From contig CP070724.1 of NCBI GenBank assembly GCA_020350825.1, positions 2,076,848 to 2,140,847 of the forward strand: DNA of 64,000 nt, read 5' to 3'. This stretch comes from Thermoplasmatales archaeon (lineage in GTDB: Archaea; Thermoplasmatota; E2; DHVEG-1). The translations under genes and the position numbers were made by a program. The notes beneath the pieces were generated by a model. That model was not told the DNA's origin. It was given only the letters and a program-made list of their open reading frames with translations, and made no database searches. Shown in pieces: positions 27,346 through 35,476 of the stretch (within the stretch, counting starts at the first letter, position 1; each line of letters opens with the position of its first letter).

Positions 27346-28971
27346 TTAATAATATGAACCTATTCCTTCAATATCTGCTGCTGTTTCATCGAAATATGAG
27401 AGATCAAGAGCAGCCCAATCGCTTCTATCATATTCGCCACCGCGACTTCCGTCCGAATAATCGAAAAGACGTAGACCGAAATAATAGTAGTACATACAAC
27501 TTTTATAATCTTGCCAAACTAAAGTAGAGTTATCAATCCCTTTCCATTCTTCGTTGCGGAGTCCAAATGAATGACCAAGTTCATGCATAACTTGAACTGC
27601 TCTACCTATTCTTGCAGTTCTCGGAGTCAATGCAAAATGAAGTTGATTTCTGAAAAATCTACTATTACTAGGAACACATATGGTGTCATAACGTTGCATG
27701 AAATCTTGAGGATGGCACCAACCACCACCATATGCCACAAACACATAGCGGAAAATTCCTTTTCTTTCATCGGCAAAGTTATTTTTATAGAACTCAGAGA
27801 CGACACCTGAATCTTGATGATATGCTCCCGGTTCATTTTCAAATGGTAACAATTCACCGCCACCTCCCATATTTCCATCATCAATATGAATTGTAATACC
27901 ATGTTTACTAAATACTTCCATTAACATCTGCTGTGATTCTTCCCAGAACACATGCTCCCAACCGTCTAATCCTGTTTTTACTAAGCGTGGTCTAGGTATT
28001 GGTAGTATCCTACCTCTTTCAATTCTAATTTCATATGGTTTAAATGGAGCTTTCTCCATATAATCGGTTTCTATATACACATCAGGATAATATGGATTTG
28101 CCAACCACTTAGCCATAAAACATTCTTCTGTGTTTTGCAACCCATCATTATCAGGATCAAGTATTGAATGGTTATCATATACGAATGGATCATATCCCCA
28201 TTTCCATTCCCAGGCTGTATTAGCTCCATCTTCATCGGGGTCAAGTTTTGAATCATCTTGCCTCGGATCTGTATCTAAAGCATTGACTTCAACCCACCAT
28301 GGAATACCATCACCATCATAATCTGTCTGACGGATGGTGAACCACATTTCAAAATCAGATCCGTTGTAATGGCCATATCCGTCACTATCATTAAAGTAAT
28401 CATCTCCACTCCAAGTACCTGATCTAAAATCATATACAACATTGAATTTTTCTATTTCTCTATTTATGGTCCTGAGTATTCTTTTTTCTTTTTCTATGAA
28501 CTTAATTTCAATATCAACTTGTTCTTGTTCCTCATCAACGTTTCTTGTAATCTCCTGATTCATATAATCAGTATCCCATGTCTCATAAGTGGGAGAGTCT
28601 TCCCACACAAAATCATCAAAAGTAGCATAATAAGTAAATATGGGTTTTTTACGCCATCCTAAGCCTGGTTGTAGACCATCGAGCACTTGTTTTATACGAA
28701 TATTCCTTAATGGTAAATTGTTTAACAGTCTCGATCCAGAGTTTTCCATCACATCGATGATGCCATTTTTCCTAATCCTGTGTATTTCCAAAGACACTGC
28801 TTGATTGGTTAAAGGACTGATTCTGTCATCAATTCCTTTTTCAACCACTTCTTCTTCAACTTTTTCTTCAGCGGTATAAATCAGGTAAACAAAAACACTA
28901 GAAATAATTAAACAGGCTACAACTATTAGCGACACTCCGACAATCAGTTTTTGTTTGTATTTCATATACAT
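27346..28971 (-). CDS. Membrane-tethered metzincin-like metalloprotease with calcium-binding repeats
   Basis: N-terminal signal anchor (about 8-32), then an unknown extracellular region to about 190. Thrombospondin type-3-like calcium motifs follow (DYDGDGIPWW, DPDEDGANTAW, DPDNDGLQN; about 216-282). The C-terminal half carries a zinc-protease signature MHELGHSFGLRNEEW (H463, E464, H467, G470) and a candidate Met-turn SCMYYYYFG (M493). In classical metzincins the residue three after the glycine is His or Asp; here it is Asn473, so a different third ligand or a weakened site is likely. Probably takes part in extracellular protein breakdown. Confidence 0.82.
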   Translation of the reverse strand: MYMKYKQKLIVGVSLIVVACLIISSVFVYLIYTAEEKVEEEVVEKGIDDRISPLTNQAVSLEIHRIRKNGIIDVMENSGSRLLNNLPLRNIRIKQVLDGLQPGLGWRKKPIFTYYATFDDFVWEDSPTYETWDTDYMNQEITRNVDEEQEQVDIEIKFIEKEKRILRTINREIEKFNVVYDFRSGTWSGDDYFNDSDGYGHYNGSDFEMWFTIRQTDYDGDGIPWWVEVNALDTDPRQDDSKLDPDEDGANTAWEWKWGYDPFVYDNHSILDPDNDGLQNTEECFMAKWLANPYYPDVYIETDYMEKAPFKPYEIRIERGRILPIPRPRLVKTGLDGWEHVFWEESQQMLMEVFSKHGITIHIDDGNMGGGGELLPFENEPGAYHQDSGVVSEFYKNNFADERKGIFRYVFVAYGGGWCHPQDFMQRYDTICVPSNSRFFRNQLHFALTPRTARIGRAVQVMHELGHSFGLRNEEWKGIDNSTLVWQDYKSCMYYYYFGLRLFDYSDGSRGGEYDRSDWAALDLSYFDETAADIEGIGSYY

Positions 28972-29074
28972 TTTCTAGTTGCTCCGAATATCTATGAATA
29001 ATATGGTTTATAATTTATATAAAACTATCGGCTAATTAAATAAATATAAAAATGTCCTTTTCATTAAAAAACAA

Positions 29075-29980
29075 TTATTTTCCAGACATGGTTTTAACTA
29101 GATAAATCAATATTTCATTCATTGATGGATCAATAGTATGTACTCTACCGATATCAACAAATTTTCCGTTTATTGAATCGATCTCAGTTTTCTTTCCTCT
29201 TTTAAAACTCTGAAGCATTGAAGAGTGATTTTCAGAAGTACTTCTAATTACCTCCTTTGTTTTTTTAATTGTATGTTGATTGAAAATATCTAATCCATTA
29301 GCCTTAGCAATACTTGTTGATTCTTTACACACCTTTTCCACAATTTTTTCTAGTATAGGATTTTTTAAAAGGTAACCATTTTTACATTGGAAAAATGTGG
29401 TTAACGGATTAATGCTTGAGTTAACTATTGCCTTAATCCATATCTCTTTAATAATATCCTCACTAACAATTGTTTCAATGCCAGCCTCGTTGAATAACCC
29501 TGCAATATGTTTTATACGCTTTGTTTTCTTTCCTTTTAATTCTCCTAAAACGGTTTTACCTTTTCCAGTATGTCTAATGAATCCTGGTTTGGAAAAAAAG
29601 GCACCATGAGTAGTGATACCGGCAATTATTTGATTAATATCAACCACTTTCTTTATCTTAGCAATATTATCCAGACCATTTTGAAGAGATAAAATAATTG
29701 TATCGTCATCTATAATTTGCAAAGCTTGATCTATTGCAGCCCTCGTATCAAAGGATTTAACTGTTAGAATTAAAAGATCTGGAGAAAGCATTCCCTTATT
29801 GATTGAATCTTCGGCAGGTATCATTACATTTAACTGTGTTTTATCTTCGATATTTAGACCGTTTTTTCTTATAGCATTTACATGAGAAGTTCTTCCTATT
29901 AACATCACATTATTTTTATTTGAAAGTAGTCCACCAAATAATGAACCTATTGCCCCTGCACCCATAACCACTATATTCAT
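29075..29980 (-). CDS. panE: 2-dehydropantoate 2-reductase (ketopantoate reductase)
   Basis: NAD(P)H-dependent reduction of ketopantoate to pantoate for coenzyme A synthesis. The N-terminal Rossmann motif is VVMGAGAIGSLFGGLLS. LILTVKSFDT and LQNGLDN are family motifs, the catalytic lysine region is EDIIKEIWIKAIVNSSINPLT, and the late helix has ENHSSMLQSFKRGKKTEID with the substrate-contacting S/N residues. The 301-residue length is normal. Other pantothenate genes are not in the window. Confidence 0.92.
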   Translation of the reverse strand: MNIVVMGAGAIGSLFGGLLSNKNNVMLIGRTSHVNAIRKNGLNIEDKTQLNVMIPAEDSINKGMLSPDLLILTVKSFDTRAAIDQALQIIDDDTIILSLQNGLDNIAKIKKVVDINQIIAGITTHGAFFSKPGFIRHTGKGKTVLGELKGKKTKRIKHIAGLFNEAGIETIVSEDIIKEIWIKAIVNSSINPLTTFFQCKNGYLLKNPILEKIVEKVCKESTSIAKANGLDIFNQHTIKKTKEVIRSTSENHSSMLQSFKRGKKTEIDSINGKFVDIGRVHTIDPSMNEILIYLVKTMSGK

Positions 29981-30240
29981 ATTGGAATTCCTATCTCTTA
30001 CATCTCTGATTTTATTTCACCTTTTCTAACGATTATTAACTCCTATTCTACAACAGCTAATATTACACATCATTACATTAATATTTCTGGTAAAAAGTAT
30101 ACAGCACAACTAAGATTCTGCTGTTATAAAAAAATCAATTGATCTTCAAAAGGCATAAAGTAATTTAATCTTTTTCTCTTTAAGATATAAACCTGGGATT
30201 AAAAACAAATTTATTTAAGGGATAGATTTTATGCTGTAGT

Positions 30241-30492
30241 ATGGCTCATAAAAAGAAAATGAATCAGAAAAAAGAATCTTTGCCCTATAAAATTGAGGAT
30301 GCAATGAAAATTACTGACGAGATATTTAAGCTTAGCAAAGAAAAGGAGTATAACGTTGGTGCTTTTGTTCATGGTTTAATTTTTGCCCTCGAGTATGCTC
30401 AGTTCTCATACAAAATTCCTCAACAACAAATTGCAGTAATTAAAAGAGATTGTCGTCGATATTTTAAAGAAATGGACAATATTAAAAAATGA
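30241..30492 (+). CDS. Small conserved-looking helical protein, unknown function
   Basis: An 83-residue basic protein with no signal peptide or clear domain. The N-terminus is lysine-rich (MAHKKKMNQKKES); the rest reads as three helices (EDAMKITDEIFKLSKE, NVGAFVHGLIFALEYAQFSY, QQIAVIKRDCRRYFKEM). TTTATTTAA at about 30203-30211 would place the transcript start almost at the ATG, typical of leaderless archaeal genes, which supports it being real. No operon partner is evident. Confidence 0.6.
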   Translation: MAHKKKMNQKKESLPYKIEDAMKITDEIFKLSKEKEYNVGAFVHGLIFALEYAQFSYKIPQQQIAVIKRDCRRYFKEMDNIKK

Positions 30493-30645
30493 TTGTTTCA
30501 CTAGCACTACCTCTAATTTTTCAAACTTAAATTATTAATATTCCTTTTTTAAAAATTGAATAAGATAGAAAAATTGGCTTTGGCAAAATTTATTGATATC
30601 TATCAGAATTACAAAAGCGAAATGTCATTTATAAAAAAATAATAG

Positions 30646-30699
30646 AAGGAAGGGAATTTTCTTAGGGGATAAATATGAAGAAATAAAAATTCCTTCCTC
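30646..30699. repeat. Imperfect hairpin downstream of the 83-residue gene
   Basis: AAGGAAGGGAATTTT (30646-30660) can pair with AAAATTCCTTCCT (30686-30698), with one bulged G and a loop of about 25 nt. It lies about 150 nt after the gene end. It could be a terminator, a small RNA or a mobile-element remnant; nothing decides between these. Confidence 0.35.
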
Positions 30700-30809
30700 C
30701 TTTCCTCGTAATGCTTTTAATTTATATTTGCTACTGTGTAGCATGAATGCTTTTGTCATTTAAATACTTTTTGCTTAAATGATACAACATTTGTTAGTTA
30801 GAAAAAAAT

Positions 30810-30831
30810 TGCAGGGGAAGAGATTTGAACT
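30810..30831 (-). repeat. Displaced copy of the tRNA-Leu 3' end (possible att scar)
   Basis: Twenty-two bases starting TGCAGGGGAAGAGATTTGAA are identical to 30883-30904, which encode the discriminator, the 3' acceptor strand and part of the T-arm of tRNA-Leu. The copies are 73 nt apart in the same orientation, and the homology stops abruptly. Such direct repeats form when an element integrates at a tRNA 3' end. No integrase remains between the copies. Confidence 0.75.
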
Positions 30832-30882
30832 AGCTTTTACCGGTAAAAAAATAATGGATTTCCCATGTTGAAAAGTTAGGTA

Positions 30883-30967
30883 TGCAGGGGAAGAGATTTG
30901 AACTCTCGAACCTCTACAGGAACAGATCTTGAGTCTGTCGCCGTTGACCTAGCTTGGCTACCCCTGC
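30883..30967 (-). tRNA. tRNA-Leu (anticodon CAA)
   Basis: Class II tRNA with a long variable arm. The acceptor stem is GCAGGGG (30967-30961) with CCCCTGC (30890-30884), discriminator A. The D-arm is TAGCCAAGCTAGGTCAACGG. The anticodon stem CAGA/TCTG encloses CTCAAGA, giving anticodon CAA. The T-arm is GAGAGTTCAAATCTC. No intron and no encoded CCA. Confidence 0.95.
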
Positions 30968-31134
30968 ATAAGGAAAGCGTGAACAATTTAATAATAATTA
31001 AAGTTTAGGTTTTATTGATAAGAATTAAGACAATTATATTTATTGGAATATATTTATAAGCCGACAGTTTATATAATACTCTGGTAGATAGTATAGCAAT
31101 AAAAGAACATTGGGATTCTAGATTTGCTTTCATC

Positions 31135-32565
31135 ATGGCGGCAATTGGATCTGCGGTTGGATTGGGAAATGTATGGAGATTTCCATATGTTTGTTATGAT
31201 GGTGGTGGAGGAGCATTTCTTATCCCTTATTTTGTTGCGCTCTTCACTGCAGGAATACCACTTATGATTCTGGAATTTTCTGTTGGTCATTGGGCAAGAA
31301 GTTCGCCACCTGAGGCGTTTAAAAAAATAGGAAAAAAATGGGAATGGGCAGGTTGGTGGGCAGTATTCGTGCCGTTCGTCATTGCTTTATATTATGTAGT
31401 GGTAATGGCATGGTGTTTCTCTTATATGGTATACTCTCTTGACTTACGATGGGGCGCAAACGCTGGAGTGTTTTTTAGAAATTTTCTTGGAGATACAGGG
31501 AATCCTGCAATACTTGGGGGCATAAGCGTACCAGCTTTTTTAGGCCTTATCGTCATCTGGTTATGTGTATTTCTTATTCTTTACAAAGGCGTCCATCGCA
31601 TTGGTAAAATCGTTGCAATTACAGTACCTCTTCCTACCATACTTCTGATAATTCTCACTATTAGAGGGCTAACTCTTCCAGGAGCAATTGAAGGTATCAG
31701 TTACTATCTCACACCTAATTTTTCACGACTCCTGGACGTTAATGTCTGGCTCGCAGCGTATGCACAGGTATTTTTCTCACTTGGAGTTGCCCAAGGTATC
31801 ATGATTACTTACGCCAGCTATCTTAAGAAAAAATCTGATATTACAAACAACGCATTTATTATCTCACTTGCAGACGCAGGAACATCGTTTCTTGCAGGAT
31901 TTACCGTGTTCAGTGTTGTGGGCTATCTTGCTGCATCACAAGGAGTGGGAATCACAGAGTTAGGCATAGGAGGTCCTACCCTCACGTTTATCACATATCC
32001 AACTGCTATTTCATTACTGCCTTTTGCGGCAGCATTTTTTGGGATGATATTCTTTTTAGCACTTCTTACGTTTGGAATCGATTCTGCATTTTCCATGGTA
32101 GAACCCATCGTTTCGGGAATACATGGCAAATGGAAAATAACAAAGGCAAAAGTTACAGGAATAATGTGTATTGTTGGCTTTTTTATAAGCTTAATCTTTG
32201 TAACAGGAAGCGGTCTGCACTGGCTTGACATCGCAGATCATTTTATTGCAAATTTTGGCCTTGTGATGATAGGACTTGTAGAATGTCTGATTTTAGGATG
32301 GATGTATAAACTATCAAAATTACGAGATCATGCAAATAAGACATCTGAATTATACCTTGGCAGATGGTGGGATTATCTCATTAAATTTGCAATACCATTT
32401 GTACTGTTTATATTGCTAGCTGCCGCCATAATAAATAATATCACAGATCACTATCTAGGGTATCCATGGTGGATTATAGTAATTGGAGGTGTTGCACCGT
32501 GTCTTTCAATATTTCTACTCTCGTTTGTTTTCATGATTATTAAAAAACGAGCTGAGGTGAATTAA
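31135..32565 (+). CDS. Sodium:neurotransmitter symporter (NSS) family amino-acid transporter; true start probably upstream
   Basis: Sodium-coupled importer, usually for amino acids, with a LeuT fold. TM1 carries GSAVGLGNVWRFPY, which forms the substrate and sodium site in the family; about eleven helices are visible. The first ATG (31135) would cut TM1 in half. Codons before it continue the family N-terminus as KEHWDSRFAFI, open back to a TAA at 31057, yet contain no ATG, GTG or TTG. With TTTATATAAT at 31068-31077, the message would begin near the ATA codons at 31093 and 31099. A non-standard start or a damaged N-terminus must be considered. The TAATG junction couples it to a 35-residue partner. 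Confidence 0.92.
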   Translation: MAAIGSAVGLGNVWRFPYVCYDGGGGAFLIPYFVALFTAGIPLMILEFSVGHWARSSPPEAFKKIGKKWEWAGWWAVFVPFVIALYYVVVMAWCFSYMVYSLDLRWGANAGVFFRNFLGDTGNPAILGGISVPAFLGLIVIWLCVFLILYKGVHRIGKIVAITVPLPTILLIILTIRGLTLPGAIEGISYYLTPNFSRLLDVNVWLAAYAQVFFSLGVAQGIMITYASYLKKKSDITNNAFIISLADAGTSFLAGFTVFSVVGYLAASQGVGITELGIGGPTLTFITYPTAISLLPFAAAFFGMIFFLALLTFGIDSAFSMVEPIVSGIHGKWKITKAKVTGIMCIVGFFISLIFVTGSGLHWLDIADHFIANFGLVMIGLVECLILGWMYKLSKLRDHANKTSELYLGRWWDYLIKFAIPFVLFILLAAAIINNITDHYLGYPWWIIVIGGVAPCLSIFLLSFVFMIIKKRAEVN

Positions 32566-32672
32566 TGGGTCTGTCACTATCTGCAATTGCAATGCTTATT
32601 TTTGGATCAGTTGTATTATATGGTGGTCTAGTATATTTTTTATATAGAGCGTTGAAAAGTATGAAAAAATAG
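32565..32672 (+). CDS. MetS-like small subunit of the NSS transporter
   Basis: A 35-residue peptide with one transmembrane helix (SLSAIAMLIFGSVVLYGGLVYFLYRAL) and a basic C-terminus (KSMKK). Its ATG overlaps the NSS stop codon (TAATG), implying translational coupling. Prokaryotic NSS transporters related to corynebacterial MetP are often followed by just such a tiny membrane subunit (MetS), needed for transport in MetPS. The size, topology, GG-containing helix and position all fit. Confidence 0.8.
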   Translation: MGLSLSAIAMLIFGSVVLYGGLVYFLYRALKSMKK

Positions 32673-32816
32673 AATTGACAACGAGCACCTAAAAATGAAA
32701 GAAATAACCACATAATCCCAAACTAGACATAGATGCTATAATATGGAATGAAATTTATAAATGTGAGAAGGAAATTTTTTATAATAGTAGTTGCTATAGT
32801 AAAAGGGGACGTTTCA

Positions 32817-33050
32817 ATGACACATGATACAAAAAAATCCAGATTACGGGGCCTATTTCATCATTCTCAACAGTCAGCTAAAAAAGAAGATACTAGAATT
32901 GGTTTTTCATCACTTAAGAAAATGGTGACCACGAAAGAACAAGAGGACATTTTAAAGCTTATAGAAAATGAGACAATACCAACAGTTCGAGATGCATGGA
33001 TTGATTATCTCCTTGAACTGACAAAACGTTCTAAATGTAAAAGTGACTGA
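32817..33050 (+). CDS. Free-standing version of the rhomboid C-terminal helical module
   Basis: A 77-residue soluble protein. Its first 30 residues are basic and polar. Residues about 30-66 (FSSLKKMVTTKEQ..IENETIP.VRDAW) align with the tail of the rhomboid protease at 13933-14916, with about 20 identities over 37 positions. The zinc part of that tail is missing; the end is KRSKCKSD. ATG 32817 is favoured over 32748 because TTTATAAAT at about 32753-32761 would put the transcript start after 32748. Function is unknown; sharing a module suggests a common partner. Confidence 0.65.
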   Translation: MTHDTKKSRLRGLFHHSQQSAKKEDTRIGFSSLKKMVTTKEQEDILKLIENETIPTVRDAWIDYLLELTKRSKCKSD

Positions 33051-33136
33051 ACGGAAAAATATAATGTCATTCTTACAATAACATGTTTAAATAATCCAAA
33101 ATAATATCTTTTTAGTCCAATTTATTATAACACTTA

Positions 33137-33367
33137 TTATTCAAAATCTGATCCCAAGTCATAACCACAGTACTCACATTCAGTACTGGTATCCATTGTA
33201 CTATGGCAGTTGGGACAAATTTTTTCATATCCGAAATTTTGTTCTCTTCCCTCTAGAGTACAGCCACATTTTTGACATATGTGAAAAAGACCAGTTTTGT
33301 TAGTCAATCTTTTCATTTCATTTCCACAATTCGGGCAGATCCATGTCTCTTCCATAGGATAAACCAT
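33137..33367 (-). CDS. Small double zinc-ribbon protein
   Basis: A 76-residue protein with four CxxC knuckles: CPNCG and CQKCG make one zinc ribbon, CPNCH and CEYCG a second. The spacing (about 16-20 residues within each ribbon) is typical. Such proteins may bind nucleic acid or act as adaptors; no partner is indicated by the neighbours. It converges on the preceding small plus-strand gene. Confidence 0.7.
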   Translation of the reverse strand: MVYPMEETWICPNCGNEMKRLTNKTGLFHICQKCGCTLEGREQNFGYEKICPNCHSTMDTSTECEYCGYDLGSDFE

Positions 33368-33491
33368 TTTTAAATAATTCTATATAAAACTATTGTGTCA
33401 AAACGTCAAAACGAAAAAAAATATCTATGAAAACATCTGCATTCCATCTTTCTTCAATAAATTTCCTCATCGCATTTGGTGTCGAATTGCA

Positions 33492-33926
33492 TTATGAACC
33501 TAACCCACCAAAAATTCCACCTGTCAAAGAAAGATCAATTGTTGTAGTTTTTCCTGATTCTACTATTACTGGAATTGCAATCGCAAAACCACGACCAAGT
33601 TTTCCAGCTATTACAAAATATCGTCCTTCTGGAACGCTTATTTGATAATTACCATTACTATCTGTAGAAGCAGTAGCAAAAGCAGGAGGATTACCACTTA
33701 ATATAAATAGAATTGTTGTAAATGATATTATATGTGCATTTTCAACTGGAGCTCCACTTGAGTTTGTTATGGTTCCATCTATGTAACCTGTAGCAAACAC
33801 CCCTATCTTTGATAAGGAATCTACTTTGTTGGGCATTGCCATTGAGGTACCTGCGGTAAAACAAGCACCAATAACTGTCAGAATCATGAGAAACGCTGCA
33901 GGATCTGACAAAACTACTTTCTTCAT
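33492..33926 (-). CDS. Secreted protein with a carboxypeptidase-regulatory-like beta domain
   Basis: A 144-residue exported protein: signal peptide (about 1-30), then one Ig-like/carboxypeptidase regulatory-like domain with GYIDGTITNSSGAPVENAHI, TDSNGNYQISVPEGRYFVIAGKLG and GKTTTIDLSLTGG. These domains commonly occur as surface modules. The C-terminus is glycine-rich (GGIFGGLGS). No catalytic residues are seen. Confidence 0.72.
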   Translation of the reverse strand: MKKVVLSDPAAFLMILTVIGACFTAGTSMAMPNKVDSLSKIGVFATGYIDGTITNSSGAPVENAHIISFTTILFILSGNPPAFATASTDSNGNYQISVPEGRYFVIAGKLGRGFAIAIPVIVESGKTTTIDLSLTGGIFGGLGS

Positions 33927-34128
33927 TTTCTCTACCCCCTTTATTTATAGAAAATATAGTGTATTATAGTATATAAAATTTTACTACAGGTGGACAGGAC
34001 CATCTATAGAATCTATTTTTAGACCAATGAAGTTTTAAAAAAATAAAGAAAAGTGGAGTTTTAGATGAATCCTCAACTCTCATTTATCTAGATTTACCGT
34101 TAATAATAACCTCTATAAGGTTTTGTAC

Positions 34129-35328
34129 TTAACCCAACATTTGACCTAACGCTAATTCTAATGCTTTAATTCTTTCGTTCAATGCCTCATTTTCTGCCTG
34201 AATATCTTTTATCATTTGGTCAAGATTATTATTTACAGGGACTGGATCCTCTGAACTTCCCATCCTTATTAGAACGAATCTATATTTTTTATTCGTTAAA
34301 AGATTCTCAAGATACATCCCGTTTTCATCTCCAAAAATTTTCCAAATTTTAATGCCATCCTTTTGAAAGATGATATCCTCGGTATAATATCCACTGGCTT
34401 GCACATAGCCTTCAACATCTAATTCATAGGCTGGATTCGATGTATTAATGCCAACGCTGCCATTTACTGTTAATCCATCTGGGCCGTCTATGTCAACTGC
34501 ACCAGCATCAGCAACAATAGTTCTGCCAGCACCAGGACCACCTTCGTCATAGGCTTGGTCAAGTGTGTTATTTCCACCTCCTGGACCGCCAGTAGCGGCA
34601 GTTGTTTGTATTGTCCCATCTGGGAATTTGAATCCACCATTTGTAGAATGGATGATCCCATTCACTTCTAGCATACTAGTGGGGTTCAATGTCCCGATAC
34701 CGACATTGCTAGCGAAGTAACCTTTGCCGTTGAAGTATCCAGCCCAACCACCCGCATGTGTCACATGAATTCCATCTCCACTAGCGTTGGTAACCCTCAA
34801 TCCATGGTTTCCAGAGTGATCAACCCAAAGAGCACAAGCACTCGATGTATTAACTCGGAGTCCTCTACCAGGCCCATTCTTCTCAATATTGAGTACAGGT
34901 GCAAATTCTGATCCGACAACATGTAGTATATTCGTTGGACTTGTCGTCCCAATACCGACCTTGTCGTTTGTTGAATTGACATACAAAACAGCTGAACCAG
35001 TTGAACCATCTATTCTTAAAGAACCATTTACATGAAGTTTCTCAGATGGTGATGTAATACCGATGCCAACATTACCAGTTACATTAGAAAACATATGCGG
35101 CGGATTAGTCTGGTAGTCCCAGTCGTCATCTGGATCTGTAAAGGTTAGATGGTCACGTAGTTCTAAGCCGACAGCGTCCATGGATGTTTCAATATTATTT
35201 TGATTTAGCATAGGGAATGATTCTTCATTTTCTAAAACTCCACCAATCCCAGTTACAACACTAGCTCCAACGAATAAGGTTATTACTAAAACAGCAAAAC
35301 CTTTTCTAAATAAGTTGTTTTTTTCCAT
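34129..35328 (-). CDS. Secreted fibre-like protein with VGIGT repeats and C-terminal coiled coil
   Basis: Signal peptide (about 1-27), then at least four repeats of the type NVGIGITSPSEKLHVNG (also VGIGTTSPTNILHVVG, VGIGTLNPTSMLEVNG, VGINTSNPAYELDVEG), as found in tail-fibre and adhesin-like proteins upstream of chaperone endosialidase domains. A beta-rich segment follows, and the protein ends in a heptad coiled coil (about 365-396, IQAENEALNERIKALELAL) suited to trimer formation. The autocleaving S74 endosialidase domain itself is not apparent. Likely an extracellular fibre; its role is unknown. Confidence 0.75.
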   Translation of the reverse strand: MEKNNLFRKGFAVLVITLFVGASVVTGIGGVLENEESFPMLNQNNIETSMDAVGLELRDHLTFTDPDDDWDYQTNPPHMFSNVTGNVGIGITSPSEKLHVNGSLRIDGSTGSAVLYVNSTNDKVGIGTTSPTNILHVVGSEFAPVLNIEKNGPGRGLRVNTSSACALWVDHSGNHGLRVTNASGDGIHVTHAGGWAGYFNGKGYFASNVGIGTLNPTSMLEVNGIIHSTNGGFKFPDGTIQTTAATGGPGGGNNTLDQAYDEGGPGAGRTIVADAGAVDIDGPDGLTVNGSVGINTSNPAYELDVEGYVQASGYYTEDIIFQKDGIKIWKIFGDENGMYLENLLTNKKYRFVLIRMGSSEDPVPVNNNLDQMIKDIQAENEALNERIKALELALGQMLG

Positions 35329-35476
35329 TTTTATTACCCCTTATAAATTATTTAATATAATATTAACGACAGTTAAATATAAATGTTTCGTTATGAGGCT
35401 ACATCTATAGTTTTATCTTTCTGTCTGAAAATTGTTGGTTGATGTATTAAAAATTAAATAAAATAATGAATCTCTT

